From Rugalucina vietnamica (Eukaryota; Mollusca; Bivalvia; Lucinida; Lucinidae), in contig OZ024869.1 of NCBI GenBank assembly GCA_964017185.1, forward strand, positions 59,918,761-59,982,760: a stretch of 64,000 nucleotides of DNA, given 5' to 3'. The notes under the pieces are model-generated. The model made no database searches. It saw nothing but the letters and a program-made list of their open reading frames with translations, and was not told where the DNA came from. The position numbers and the translations under genes were made by a program. Position 1 is the stretch's first letter. Every line of letters begins with the position of its first letter. Below, piece after piece: positions 1 to 11,197 of the stretch.

Positions 1-305
1 AAATTTGAAGCCTCCAAAGCTATACTCACTTTTGTTTTTTGACGAGTTTTGTGTATTTTATAATAAAAATATTTCAACTCGCTATTTTCATGTGGTTTTT
101 CATGCGGTAAAACAGATAAAAACTGTAAGCATTAGAAATTCAAAATAATAAAAATTAATCAAACCGATTTATAAAATCAGGTATGAGATTTAAGCTACAT
201 AGGATTTAAAATTCACTTCGAGAGGAAAACATTTACACGTGTTGTATTTCCATTATCCCCTACCCCCAACTTTTTTCTGGCGACGGTGAAAAACTAAGAA
301 AATAT
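1..305. other. AT-rich spacer, no gene seen
   Basis: AT-rich sequence with short A/T runs and stops in all frames. I see no gene, RNA or repeat boundary. The 5' limit of the following LINE remnant may lie here but cannot be placed. Confidence 0.6.
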
Positions 306-2121
306 TTGATATCTCTCAATCCGAAGGGTTGCTTTATTTTAATGTCCAAGTTACAAAGTAGTATACCATCATGGCCCGTGCTAATTGTGTATACAATTTA
401 TGATTATTTCCTATCTATGGTGCTAAAACCAGGAACGACAGCTATCATGAAGGCGAAAGAATTTAATGGTCAGTTCTCGGATGTTTTCACTAAAAGTGAA
501 TACAAACAGGTCCCTCTTCTAGATAGATCTGCCCCATTCATGCATGATATTGTGGTCACAAAGGAAGGGGTGACCAAACTTCTCAAAGGTCTAAACCCGT
601 CTAAAGCCTTAGGGCCTGATGAGCTTCATCCCAGAGTCCTAAAGGAACTGGCCATGGAATTAGGTCCGGTATTCGCCAGTCAATTCATACAGGTGAAATT
701 CCTAAAGAATGGTCTCTTGCTAATATTTGCCCCCTGTTTAAGAAGGGTGACAGGTCACTTGCCCGCAATTACCGCCCTGTTTCTTTGACATGCATTCCTT
801 GTAAGCTTCTTGAACATATAGTATGCTCAAATATTATGGCCCATCTTGATGAACATGAACTCTTGTCGGACAGGCAAGACGCATTTAAGAAATGGCATAG
901 CTGTGAAACTCAGTTGACTACAGTGATAAATGACTGGGCAACAATCTCAGACAAAAAAGGCCAGGTCGACACTTTTATACTCGATTTTGAAATGGCTTTC
1001 GATACTCCTCCCCATGAACTCCTTAAAAGCAAATTGTTTAGCTATGGAATAGGTGGAACAACACTGAGTTGGATAAATGCTTTCCTTTGTTTCAGACAAC
1101 AAAGGGTAGTGGTTAAGGTAATGGTATTAAATCGGATTGGGCTCCAGTTGTGTCGGGTGTCCCTCAGGGCACCGTTCTCGGCCCCTTGCTGTTTTCATTG
1201 TATATAAATGACATCTCAGCAGACATTGAGTCTGAAATAAGACTCTTTGCTGATGATTGTGTTTGCTATCGTGAAGAGGATACATTGATCGTTTAGGCAG
1301 TTGGGCTAGGAAATGGGGAATGAGATTTCAACCCGTCAAATGCAACATGATGCAGCTGACAAATAAACGGTCTAGTAAGATACAGGCTAACTACACCCTT
1401 GAGGGCACTGTACTGGAAAACGTTGAAAGCATAAAATACCTTGGTGTAACTATCACAAATGATTTAAAATGGAATACTTATATTTCCAATGTTTGTACAA
1501 AGGCTAACAGAACTCTCGGATTCTTGAGAAGAAATTTGTATTCTTGTCCCCCAGATGTGAAAGAAGCAGCTTATAAAGGACTGGAGCAACCGGTCTTGGA
1601 ATATGGAAGCTCAGTTTGGGACCCTCACACTCATGGCCTCCACGAAGAACTGGAAAAGGTCCAAAATCGTGCGGCAAGGTTTGTGACGGGAAATTATGTT
1701 TTTAAAACTGGGTGCATGACTGGCATTTTAGGTCAACTGAAATGGGAATCTCTTAAGAAAAGGAGGAAGGATAGTAGACTTATATTGCTATACAAAGGTC
1801 TAAAGGGTAAAGCCAGAATACCCACAGACCACCTTATCCCAAAGAATAGGCGCTGTAGAAATCAACACTCTTTGGCTTTTCAGATACCATCAGCTAGCAA
1901 AGAAGCGTACAAAAGTAGTTTCTTTCCACAGACTATCAGGGACTGGAATGAACTCCCTGATTCACTTATCTCCTCTGCAGAAATGTCTGATGACTGTGTG
2001 TCCAAGTTCGCTTCACTCGTGCGTTCAAGGGACTAATTTTTCCCCCATCCGAACCCCCTGGTGAAATAATGTCATTTGGCCTGTCACCAGTAAACTATTT
2101 AGATTCAGATTCAGATTCAGA
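306..2121 (+). mobile_element. Decayed non-LTR retrotransposon (LINE), Jockey/CR1-like
   Basis: Three consecutive plus-strand frames (306-788, 785-1207, 1320-2036) together read as one broken reverse transcriptase. The first carries the pre-RT segment NPSKALGPDELHPRVLKELA. The second carries a CETQL block and a changed palm motif, FILDFEMAFDTPPHELL, where the family usually has LDFSKAFDTVPH. Around 1236-1260 a third frame gives FADDC, the catalytic box. The last frame holds the post-RT segment (YLGVTI, LEYGSSVWDPH, ARFVTGNY). Frameshifts at about 785 and 1207-1320 and in-frame stops make it non-functional. The 3' end at 2100-2121 is a (GATTCA)n tract, the kind of short tandem tail CR1/Daphne-type LINEs carry. 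No endonuclease domain is visible, so the copy is 5'-truncated or decayed upstream. The clade is uncertain; LINE identity is firm. Confidence 0.85.
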
Positions 2122-2660
2122 TGAAATGACATTTTTGACTCAGTAAAACCTCAACGAGGGTGCTATCTCCTTGACGAGGCACCTAGCTCCATGTCGTGGG
2201 AACTAGCTCGGACGGTAATTTAGTCAATATCCACCTAAAACAATGTTTTCACCAGATTATTCTGCTTTTATATGGTTTCAGGGGCTTGGTTTTATCAGGG
2301 ATGATGTTTCATGCGATTGGAAGGATATATATTTGACGAAAAATGAAAAAATAGTGGTCCCAAATCTTCGTGTTGACATATTTTCAATTCGTGTCTTCAA
2401 CGCTCTTCTACAATCATATTCGCACCGTGCATATTCCAATGCCCAATCCTATCAGCGAGTGGAGTTAAATCATATCTACACAGACTACCATTGCCGGATT
2501 TTGCAGCAGACAGCTTATAAAGAAATAAATATTGATAAAATGCTTCGAGACATACCTTTGTTTACTGTTTTTCCGTCGAGAGGACTAGCTCGTGAGTTCC
2601 CGGATGTGTCGAGGGAACAAAATCTCGTTGACTCTTTTTGGAGCTAGTTCCCCTGATTAC
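2122..2660. other. Unassigned spacer
   Basis: No recognisable gene. A 134-codon open frame at 2243-2647 has no domain I recognise and no codon pattern that separates it from chance. The phrase AACTAGCTCG or close variants recurs several times (about 2200, 2585, 2640), which suggests an unrecognised repeat fragment. Confidence 0.4.
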
Positions 2661-3500
2661 CACCCGTGCATGTGGAGCATTCTTAGGAAGAGAAGTGTAA
2701 ATGGTTATGGTTGCATGACCAGTATGGCAGCCATGGCCATAAAAGCCTTTAAAAATCTTCTTCTCCAGAACCAGAAGCCTATGATTTTACACTTTGAACA
2801 TTTTAGGGAAGATCTCTATAAAATTTATATAAATCATGAACCTTGGATGACCTTAACCTATTTTACGGCAAGGTCAACATAGGTCGCCAACGCATCTGAA
2901 TGGGAAAATCTGTAAAACGAAATTGAATGGGGGGAAACTTGCTAGGAGTATGCAAATGGACAGAAGACATGTTTTTATAAACCAGAGGACCAATGGTCCT
3001 GTAAACGCTCACCTGACATCTGCTGTATATACGAATGTTATAGAAAATAGTCCCAGTATAGGGGCAGATGAAGCCCTTGGGCCATTTTTTTTTTTTTTTT
3101 TTAGAATAATCCATACAAGTTTTTCCCTTCAAATGACATTTTAACAGTTTACCCATTCAAATTCATAGGCAACCCATGTTGACCTTGCCTTAAAATAGGT
3201 CAAGGTCATCACAGGGTCATGATTTGATTTATACATACATTGTAGTACTTGAGTCATCAATGCTTCATGCCAAGTTTCTTCAAAATCGGTCCACCGGTTC
3301 CGGAGAAGGGGGCCGCCAAGACGGGGGCCGCCAAGAAGATTCTTACCATATATGGGCATGGCGGCCATCTTGGTCATGTGACCTTAATTATTTATATATA
3401 CATTAATTTCCCTATTCTATAGATGCTTCACATGAAATTTGGCTTTGATTGGCCAAGCAGTTTCAGAGGAGAAGATGTTTGAATATTATGGTAATATACA
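2661..3500. repeat. Fragments of a dispersed bivalve-type repeat in opposing orientations
   Basis: 2661-2790 (plus) matches 10,945-11,065 over phrases such as TGTGGAGCAT, TTCTTAGGAAG and AAAAATCTTCTTCTCCAGAA. 3200-3480 is the same family in reverse: it contains the complement of the opening segment seen at 10,890-11,010 (GGCGGCCATCTTGGTCATGT, and the reverse of CTTCTCCTCTGAAAC). Poly-T runs at about 3087-3102 and 3547-3556 punctuate it. Bivalve genomes commonly hold such repeats in very high copy number. I cannot assign a transposon class. Confidence 0.6.
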
Positions 3501-3589
3501 TGTATAATACCCCAGGGCTGGGGCAAATGAGCCCCTGGGGTCCATTTTTTTTTTTCAGAATCATTAATATTAACAAATCTTCAAATCAT

Positions 3590-4372
3590 GGTCAGGACAT
3601 CTGTACAGTTTGAAAAGAATCAGAATAAAACTGAGGTAGAAGTTTGCACACAAGGTACACAATGTCCATTCACTTTCATTGTATAAATGCCTGAAAAACG
3701 ACTAAGTTCAAATTGCGAAAAAGTGTCAAAAATTAACCTGAGGATTATATCCAAAGCACATGCATATCTTCAAAGCATCAACAAGACATCTGTAAAGTTT
3801 CAAAAGAATCTGAATTAAAAACTGAAGGAGGAGTTGCGCACACAAGGCATCCACTGTCCATTCACTTTCATTGTCAAAATACCGAAAAACCACATGCACA
3901 TCTTCAAAGTATGATGAAGACATCTGTAAAGTTTCAAAATAATCGGAATAAAACTGTAGGAGGAGTTGCGCACACAAGGTACCCTTTGTCTATTCACTTT
4001 CATTACCAAAATGCCCGAAAAATGACTAAGTTCAAATTGCAAAAAAAGTGTCAAAAATTAATCTGAGGATTATATCCAAACCACATGCACATCTTCAAAG
4101 CATGATGAAGACATCTGTAAAGTTTCAAAAGAATTGGAATAAAACTGTAGGAGGAGTTGCGCACACAAGGTACCCACTGTCTATTCACTTTCATTATCAA
4201 AATGCCCGAAAAATGACTAAGTTCAAATTGCGAAAAAAGTGTCAAAAATTAATCTGAACATTATATCCAAACCACATGCACATCTTCAAAGCATGATGAA
4301 GACATCTGTAAAGTTTCAAAAGAATCGGAATAAAACTGTAGGAGGAGTTGCGCACACAAGGTACATACTCCT
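3590..4372. repeat. 191-bp tandem repeat, about four copies
   Basis: The landmark GTTGCGCACACAAGG occurs at 3833, 3965, 4156 and 4347. The last two intervals are exactly 191 bp; the first is 132 bp because that unit is internally deleted. Each unit carries CATTCACTTTCATT, GACTAAGTTCAAATTGC, CATGCACATCTTCAAAGCATGATG and a GTAAAGTTTCAAAAGAATCGG segment. Minus-strand frames across it (PCVRNSSYSF repeats) are products of the repetition. A diverged relative lies at 55,230-55,850. Confidence 0.85.
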
Positions 4373-4375
4373 ATA

Positions 4376-4441
4376 GGGGGACGGAAGGACGGACGGAAGG
4401 ACGGACGGACGGACGGACGGAAGGACGGACGGAAGGACGGA
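4376..4441. repeat. GGAC/GGAA microsatellite
   Basis: An uninterrupted run of GGACGGAC and GGACGGAA units directly follows the last 191-bp repeat. Such tracts sit beside this repeat type in bivalves, and 55,810-55,840 shows a comparable junction next to the related repeat. Confidence 0.85.
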
Positions 4442-7248
4442 AAGCCAAAAACTATGTCCCTCCGCTTTTCTTCGAAAAGGCGGGGGACAAAAAAGCCCAG
4501 TCTCACTTGTCACATAATCAATAACGTTCATAAATATGGGTTGGAAAGGATGGGCCTAATGGACTCAACAAAAGTCAGCTGTTTGCATTGTGTTCAATGG
4601 TTGAGAATTTTGCATCCACACCCTTTCTGTATTTGTTGGTTGTTCCAGAAGCCTCTTTAAAGGGTGGCGTTTTTAAATTCAAGCGTATCGTGTGCCTAAG
4701 ACACTGCTCTTGTCATTTAAATTAAAGAAATATCCAAAATTGCTCTGAGATGATCAAAAATATATCTAACATCAAAAATTGCTAAATTTATTTTACATAG
4801 TATATAATTAAATTTTTGGAGTCTCTCCCCAGACAAAGACCAGAGACTAACACCAATAGAGCCTCCCTTGAGAGTACACTACTAGAAGAAATACAACACA
4901 TGTTACAGAAAGAAACTCGCATTCACTGATTTTCAATAAGTAGGTCCAACTCACATTCTTGGTATTTTCTGACACACAATAACTAGGATAGACAATCTTA
5001 TTGCCCTATAACTTGGCAAAGGTAATAGTACACAAACACAGAAAAAATGGTGTTTCTGCCTGCTGATTTGTTTTTTTTTACATATCAAAATGTGTCGATA
5101 TTTAAACCTTCGTTACTGTCGCCAAGACAAAACTCAAAACATACCTGTTTAAAATTTTCTAGTAAATGGATGCTTATATACAGTTTTATATGTTTAAAAT
5201 ATCTGCTAGGTATTCTAGTTATTGAATTATTTATTTGTTATGCAGGTGTGCAAACAATGCAATGGTAGCCATTCACCTGTTTACGTGTCGCCAGAAAATG
5301 GTTTTTGTATAAAACCTGCGTGATTGCTATATGCAACATACTGTGGAAGACATTTATATTATGTTTCAAACATCCTTTGTAACTTCAACGTGACCACTAA
5401 ACTAGACCATGTTGCCATATTAACATATTTTCCATATAAGGGCATTGTCTACATGTTAGCTTCTGCTGGAAATAACCTACTATGTTTCAAAAGTAAATTG
5501 ACAAAGCTTTCGTGGCTAGGTGTTTACAACATACACACTGTCTTTGTACATGTACATGTTATCCCGGGATTTTTAAGCCAAAAACTGACAGCGTATGTTG
5601 TAATACAATCAGTTACATGTATTTCAAAGGTGGTTTTAAACCTTCGAGATTTAAATTTTCGTTATCGAAATATGCAATGGCATACGATAATCGGGATTGT
5701 GTATGAAATAGGTCTACATATGTCTCAATATAAGGCCCCTACCCCTGCCGACTAGAAAACGTCGAAAAGAGACCAATGAAAGTAGACATAGCAACAGATT
5801 TTGGTTTTAACTTTGAGGAAAACTAGGTAAAATAATGTTATTTATAGTGATAGAGCAATCAAGAAGTACAGCATCGATCCTGAATATTTTTTCTATCTAT
5901 ATGTAGCAAAGGACATTTTTCAGTGAGATGCAAAACATAGGGCGTGCATGATTTCCCTCCAATGCTGTATTTTGCACATTAAGTACAGCAAACCTTCGTT
6001 ACTGGTCGGTAACAAAAGTTTTAACATCAGTATTTGGAGCTTTTGGCTTCTGGAAGTGTTTCTATTATCGACATAAAATCAAATATATAAATCATATCAT
6101 ACAACAAACTTATTGGATGCTTTCATTTGTATTATTTTAAGTTCAGCGACGTATGGGCGCAAATGTCTCGAAATAAACACATGATCTGCTAGGTTTGTAA
6201 CAAAACAGTTCTTTAAAATGCAACGTTGTACTAAATTAGTACTTAATCTAGCACGAGAGTGTGTATGGAATATTCCTGTATTCTTTAAATGAATCATGAA
6301 CCCAAACAAAGCACATGCTATCCATAACAGAGACAATAAATAAAATTGAAAAGATGAAATCTTCCGTACAATATTTCAGGCATGTTCAGTGTCTCTTACA
6401 GTGTTCCAGATAATTCAACATTTTGTCACAAATAAAGAAGCCGGACGTGTGTGTACTATGTTTTAAATAGGCTTGCAAACACCTTCTTTTAACTGAACTG
6501 TAACATGCATAGTATGATACTTAAACCTTCGTTAAAAACTTTCGTTACGAAAACGAATCGGTAAAACTAGGATCCACATGCTATACATTTTCAACTTCTT
6601 TTGTGTTCTATTATATTTTGAAGCACTCTTATTCAAAATTAAGTACTGTAATTAACATTACTTTTTGTTTAGCTAGTACGAGGATCCCTCAAAATCTATC
6701 AAAATCTTCGTTATATTTAGCAGTGTTGGCATAAACTAAGACTCGTGGCGATAATCATTAAACAGAACTCAAAGTGATACCGGCACATGATATGGAACGG
6801 TTAGGGGGCAGTACACGGTTTCCAATGGCCGGCCAAAGTTTTTACGACGGCTACTCAATAAATTACCCATTGCAACAAGACAAAACATTAATAGCCCTTC
6901 ATATATACTCACAGTCAATTAGAAATAGACCAGCAATTAATCTTAAAGTAACAGAAACAGTTTCTGCTTACTGGAGCCATCTCTGTGCAAATGTAAACAT
7001 TACCCCACCCCCCTTACTAAAAGGGCAATTTTTGCACCAAAAGACACATTTTCCTTGAAGTGCGACATGCCACTGGCACATGCAATGACCATAAACTGCA
7101 TACCCATGTGTAGATACACCCTAATGCTTAATTTCTATGCACATTTGAATACCTGCCAGCCGTTGACTTATCATAGTAAATTCCACTTCAAAAAAAGAGC
7201 CATTTTTGAACAGCTGATTTCCGGGGTTGAGGGTAAAATCCAGCAAGT
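4442..7248. other. AT-rich spacer, no gene seen
   Basis: No convincing gene. The longest open frame (5324-5755, 143 codons, plus) shows no domain and is poor in charged residues, as random AT-rich translation would be. A short motif AAACCTTCGTTA recurs at 5104, 5990 and 6523, with a partial copy at 5638; the first two copies agree over 15 bases. It may mark an unrecognised repeat. Confidence 0.4.
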
Positions 7249-7253
7249 TAGTT

Positions 7254-7345
7254 CACAGTGTATATCCGAGCGTATGCAGAACAGACGGTTACGGAACGGA
7301 CAGACGTTTACAGGAGCACGCGCTTTTTCGCGCCAAAAATGTTTT
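7254..7345 (+). repeat. Left 92-bp terminal inverted repeat
   Basis: Starts CACAGTGTATATCCGAGCG and is identical to the reverse complement of 9311-9402 across all 92 bases. Identity ends where the left copy continues TTCCGTTC and the right copy continues with GTACAG. Complete identity suggests recent mobility or gene conversion. I see no clear ACAAAAACC nonamer at 12- or 23-bp spacing from the heptamer. Confidence 0.95.
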
Positions 7346-7669
7346 TCCGTTCTTTTAAAGTGACTAATGCAAATATTGAGACCAAACTAGAGCAGATGTG
7401 TTGCATACATACCCGTCTAGTTGTCTGTGCTCAATAGCACAATGATTTTTCAGGGGGTTCGCCATAACTGCCCAAGACGTGTGAAAAATGGCATATTTTG
7501 TATGTTTTTTGGCTGTGTGTCGAGATTGCTTGCAAAATAAGCCATTGTCAACCTTTTGGATTTAGTCCGTATGTAGTTAAATATGTCCTGAACCACCAGA
7601 CATTAAATATTTTATATGTTTTCCAGTAAAAATAGCCAACATTTGTTTTTTTCTGAAGCGTATGGTAAT

Positions 7670-7790
7670 TTCATGGTTACGGGGCGGTACAGTCGTTTGT
7701 TACGGAGCGGAACAGACGAAATGACGCATTTCCATACGAAACGGAACAGACCTAGGCGAGCTTTAGAATACGGATAGAAACAGACGCTGT
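7670..7790. repeat. Left subterminal iterons
   Basis: Copies of TTACGGRGCGGAACAGACG or close variants lie near 7677 and 7698, with shorter matches near 7733 and 7767; one more copy is inside the TIR near 7290. Clustered subterminal repeats of this kind are commonly transposase binding sites; that role is inferred here. Confidence 0.7.
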
Positions 7791-8699
7791 ATAGTAGAAA
7801 TGTAAGATACAAACATGTTTTAGCTCACTCGAGCTTTCTGATTCACTATAGACAACGGAATTTTTACAGACCCAGCGTCTGTCTGTCCATCTGTTCCTCA
7901 CCATCCTGCTTAGCAAATATTTCACCACATTCATAGGGTGAATCAAACAATTTTAACCCAGGTGCAGTGTCATGAACAACTATGCCATCTCAATCGGCCA
8001 GTATACAGTGGATCGCAGCTAGCTAGTGGCTGACAGACGGTATTGTGTCCTTGTCACAGCTAGACGACACTAGCACTTCAATGAGTAATCAGGCAGCGGA
8101 AGCCATTTCCCGACAGGTTTTTGTCATGACATCTAAAATTCTAAATCCTTACTTAATAAATGTTTATGGCGTACGTCATAACAACATGGATTCATTCGAT
8201 GCACTCATCATGTTCATATTCCGATGCTTCATCGTGTTAATATGCACAAGCATGGCTAAATAGTAATAAACTGCGAGTAAATCAAATAAGTAAGATGCAT
8301 GACAGAATCATATATGCTTGCAAATCACGCCAAAGATTTTATCTCCCACCGCAAGCTCCCTTTTGCGGCGTCTTGGCTGATTCTCACGCATCATTCATAT
8401 ATGGAAAGACTTTGGAATATATGACCGATGCTTTGGAGAGTACTCCCGCCGGTGTGTACGGAGGTGGGTGTTCGCTTGATGACTTTGCTTAAGGACTGAG
8501 TATGCAAACAGGGAACCTTTTCCTTTGACCGAAATTCCAGGGTCTCTATATTATTAACGTACATGTATTCAGCACGAATGCCAGCCTTCCATATAGACCT
8601 CCGGTTAAAACAGACATGAGTCTTATTATCGGACCTTTTCAGACTTTTTCAGTCTTTTATTTTAGAATTTATTGTTAGATATGCACTATTAGTGATACT

Positions 8700-8858
8700 A
8701 TATTTAAAGGAGAAGAAAAGCCGTGATTGCCTCGTGATGCTGAGCACCAAGGAAGCCATTGGTACCATTTTAACGCATTTGATATGGCGCGGCCTGGGCG
8801 AACCCACGACATCTCGCCCCCGAAGCGGGCGCTTTTACCACTGAGCTATCGGGACCTC
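8700..8858 (-). repeat. tRNA-derived SINE, partial
   Basis: On the minus strand the segment opens GGTCCCGATAGCTCAGTGGT, which contains a good RNA polymerase III A box (TAGCTCAGTGGT). It then runs through an anticodon-arm-like GCGCCCGC...GGGGGCG stem and a degenerate B box (GTGGGTTCGCCC). An AT-richer body of about 80 bp follows. The head pairs poorly as a complete tRNA cloverleaf, so this is a retroposon and not a functional tRNA gene. It lies inside the CACAGTG-ended element. Confidence 0.7.
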
Positions 8859-9059
8859 TCCCCCCTCTCTCTCTGATCTGCTGTTTGCCTCCAAACAACT
8901 TTTTGTTTTCACAACATAGTCGATGCTATTCTGATACATGTACGATGCTGATCCAGGTCACCAGGTGTGTTCCATCTGGTCACGTTCGAGTGCTACAATA
9001 CAGAAGGTTGCCGCAAAGTGTTATATTTGACATCACAGTGTTGTTCATGTAGTATTCAT

Positions 9060-9160
9060 GGCCGTCTGTGACCGCTCCGTATGCTGATTCGTCTGTTTTT
9101 TTCGTAGGCTACGTCTGTTCCGCCCCGTAACATAAACGAATCTGTAGACTGTTCCGCTCC
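9060..9160. repeat. Right subterminal iterons
   Basis: Reverse-orientation copies of the same 19-bp motif occur near 9061, 9085, 9108 and 9135 (for example CGTCTGTTCCGCCCCGTAA). With the left cluster they give the element a partly palindromic subterminal architecture beyond the perfect TIRs. Confidence 0.7.
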
Positions 9161-9310
9161 GTAATGTTTTTGTTGCTAAGCAACAAAATTCTGCTTAAAC
9201 TACAAGGCTTCCATGCCGGAAATTATGGTGTTTTGGAAGATAGTAGATGGACATGCAAGGCCGATATAACAATACATTCGAAGCGTACAGTTTTGGATGA
9301 AAAACTGTAC

Positions 9311-9402
9311 AAAACATTTTTGGCGCGAAAAAGCGCGTGCTCCTGTAAACGTCTGTCCGTTCCGTAACCGTCTGTTCTGCATACGCTCGGATATACACTG
9401 TG
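9311..9402 (-). repeat. Right 92-bp terminal inverted repeat
   Basis: Exact reverse complement of 7254-7345. The outermost seven bases, read inward from 9402, are CACAGTG, followed outside by TAGTT. Confidence 0.95.
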
Positions 9403-9407
9403 TAGTT

Positions 9408-10621
9408 CTGCACTAATAAAAAAAAATACAGAAGGTCATGTGACCTGACAAAAATCAATTTAAATCATAAATAACAACTGCTTGAGTGAAATAAAAGTCA
9501 AATACTGCTTCAAAATATTTTTACACACATTTACAGACCAAAATGTAGTCGTACCCCTCTATATTGACTTTTTTGCCTAGGACAAATGGGTAAAAACCAT
9601 GTGCTGCACCCTTAACTATTTTATTTTTCGGCCATGATTATTTTTACACTCCCTGGTTCAGTTGTAATTTAAACTTTAAGTTTAGGCAAATTTGTTAGCC
9701 AGGTCAAAGGATTTGTGTACAAACCTGGGGAAGATTTTAGGCCCTAGTGAATACGCTAATATTTTGAAGAATCAAAAATTCAAATCTTATTTGGTTTTAT
9801 CAGTGTCCTTACAAATCGTTTCTACCATGACAATACCGATTTTCAAGGATTGTATTTAATTATACATTACCAAATAGATAGGGTACTAAGTATCGAAGGT
9901 TTTTCCTTGGACAAAATTGCCATTTTATCACATAAATTTAAATGGATGTAGTAAAAAATCTAGAAAACTGTTGCATTCAGAATTTTAGGACATAGTTTCT
10001 GAATGGCTGACCTTAGTTAAAACAAAGATATTCTAAAAAGTTGAAAATCGGATTTTTGTTTTATGCAGTTGGACCTACTTATTGAAAATCAGTGATTGTT
10101 AACGTAAGTATTTCAATGTTTGTTTAATTATAAGAAGATCTGTATGGAAGACACTGTATGACTTAATAATATAAGATGTACATCAGTAAACGGTGAGCAA
10201 TAAATGGGAAGTGGTAGTGGTGCAAGTTCCAGCAAGTTTTAACTGGAACACTATGATGGAGAATAACATGAAGGGAAATGTAGAAAATCCAGATACAGTC
10301 CTTCGATGATGATAAGTTCTAATTGTTTTGGTGTTGAATGTTTGTGATGTTTGCACCTTATGTACGTTTTCATTTTCTGGTTAGGTTTGGGTAACTGAGT
10401 GGCCGCCTATTGGGAAATACCTGCTCAACCTGCTCACTCTGCTTACAAATTTGTTTTCTTAGTATAAGTACCTGATTGTCAATCTAGTTTTGCCCCACCT
10501 GAGTTTTTTTTCTGATTCTCTCATTACCTGATCATTGCCTACTTTTATGTTTTATGTTGTCTTTAATTCTGGGCAGATTTTTGTTGGATTAAAAGTGGAT
10601 ACCACTTATATTATTTTGAAA
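9408..10621. other. Spacer without recognisable gene
   Basis: AT-rich sequence with no long open frame. Its last part leads directly into a long A-rich tract, so an unrecognised retroposed sequence on the plus strand could end at about 10,620. Confidence 0.35.
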
Positions 10622-10637
10622 TACACTACTTTTGTTT

Positions 10638-10686
10638 GAAAAAAAAACAAAACACACACACACACACACACAAAAAAAAAAAAAAC

Positions 10687-10722
<36 letters not shown>
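10638..10722 (+). repeat. (CA)n plus poly-A tract
   Basis: An A run, about 13 CA dinucleotides, then an almost pure A tract of over 50 bases broken by a CC. It is either a simple repeat or a degenerate poly-A tail. Confidence 0.8.
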
Positions 10723-10723
<1 letters not shown>

Positions 10724-10821
10724 GCAGCAAATCATTTTTCACCCTTTGCTTTTCTATGTCATTTGAACATGGGAGGTTTCAAAATACTGGATAAGATTGA
10801 CAAGTTTTCCTACTTTTTAGC

Positions 10822-11110
10822 TCACCTGAGCCGAGGGCTCACAAGGTGAGCTTATAGGATGGCCATGCTCCGTCGTCCGTCCGTCCTCCGTCCACAATTT
10901 CAAAGATCTTCTCCTCTGAAACCGTTTGGCCGATCAAAGCCAAACTTCATGTGGAGCATCCTTAGGAAGGGGGAACGAAATAAATGGTCCAGGTCACATG
11001 ACCAAGATGGCCGCCATGGCTATAAATAGCAAAAACCTTTAAAAATCTTCTTCTCCAGAACCAGTGGGCCGATTTCCATGAAACTTGGTATGTAGCATTG
11101 GGGACGTGTG
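10822..11110 (+). repeat. Dispersed repeat with TTTTAGCTCACCTGAG terminus
   Basis: Begins TTTTAGCTCACCTGAGCCGA, then a near-palindromic GGGCTCACAAGGTGAGCTTA, a GTCCGTCC tract and CTTCTCCTCTGAAACCG. The reverse of the same end occurs at 52,430-52,478 and a shorter one at 55,905-55,925. Internal phrases recur at 2661-2790 and, inverted, at 3200-3480. This is the commonest dispersed repeat family in the window. Its class is unknown; the short inverted end suggests a DNA element. Confidence 0.7.
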
Positions 11111-11197
11111 TGAGGCGACTATGTAGGAAATGCGCTTAAATAGGGAAAAAACCGTCTAGGTGAAAAAAAGAAAATTGCGCTTATCTCGGAAATTCGT

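Larger units (their letters stand above)
7249..9407. mobile_element. DNA transposon with CACAGTG termini and 5-bp TSD (Transib/RAG-like candidate, non-autonomous)
   Basis: Perfect 92-bp terminal inverted repeats (7254-7345 and 9311-9402) enclose a 2149-bp element. Both ends start CACAGTG and the flanks are the direct repeat TAGTT (7249-7253 and 9403-9407). A 5-bp target duplication with a CACWRTG-like terminus is the signature of Transib and of ProtoRAG/RAG-like elements, whose transposase is related to RAG1. The recombination-signal heptamer is CACAGTG. Subterminal copies of a roughly 19-bp motif (TTACGGRGCGGAACAGACG) cluster at both ends. No transposase is encoded: interior frames are under 80 codons. 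A tRNA-derived SINE sits inside. Chapaev/CACTA-type elements also begin with CAC but normally make 2-4-bp duplications, so they are the main alternative. The structure is seen directly; the superfamily is inferred. Confidence 0.75.

Noticed and set aside
5324..5755. 143-codon plus-strand open frame
   Set aside because: No domain, no neighbouring exon signals, composition like random translation of AT-rich DNA.
7254..7290. A complete 12- or 23-type recombination signal (heptamer plus nonamer)
   Set aside because: The heptamer is exact but no A-rich nonamer occurs at either spacing; only the heptamer similarity is claimed.
8780..8858. Functional tRNA gene
   Set aside because: A and B boxes are present but the stems do not pair well and the sequence continues into a SINE body.
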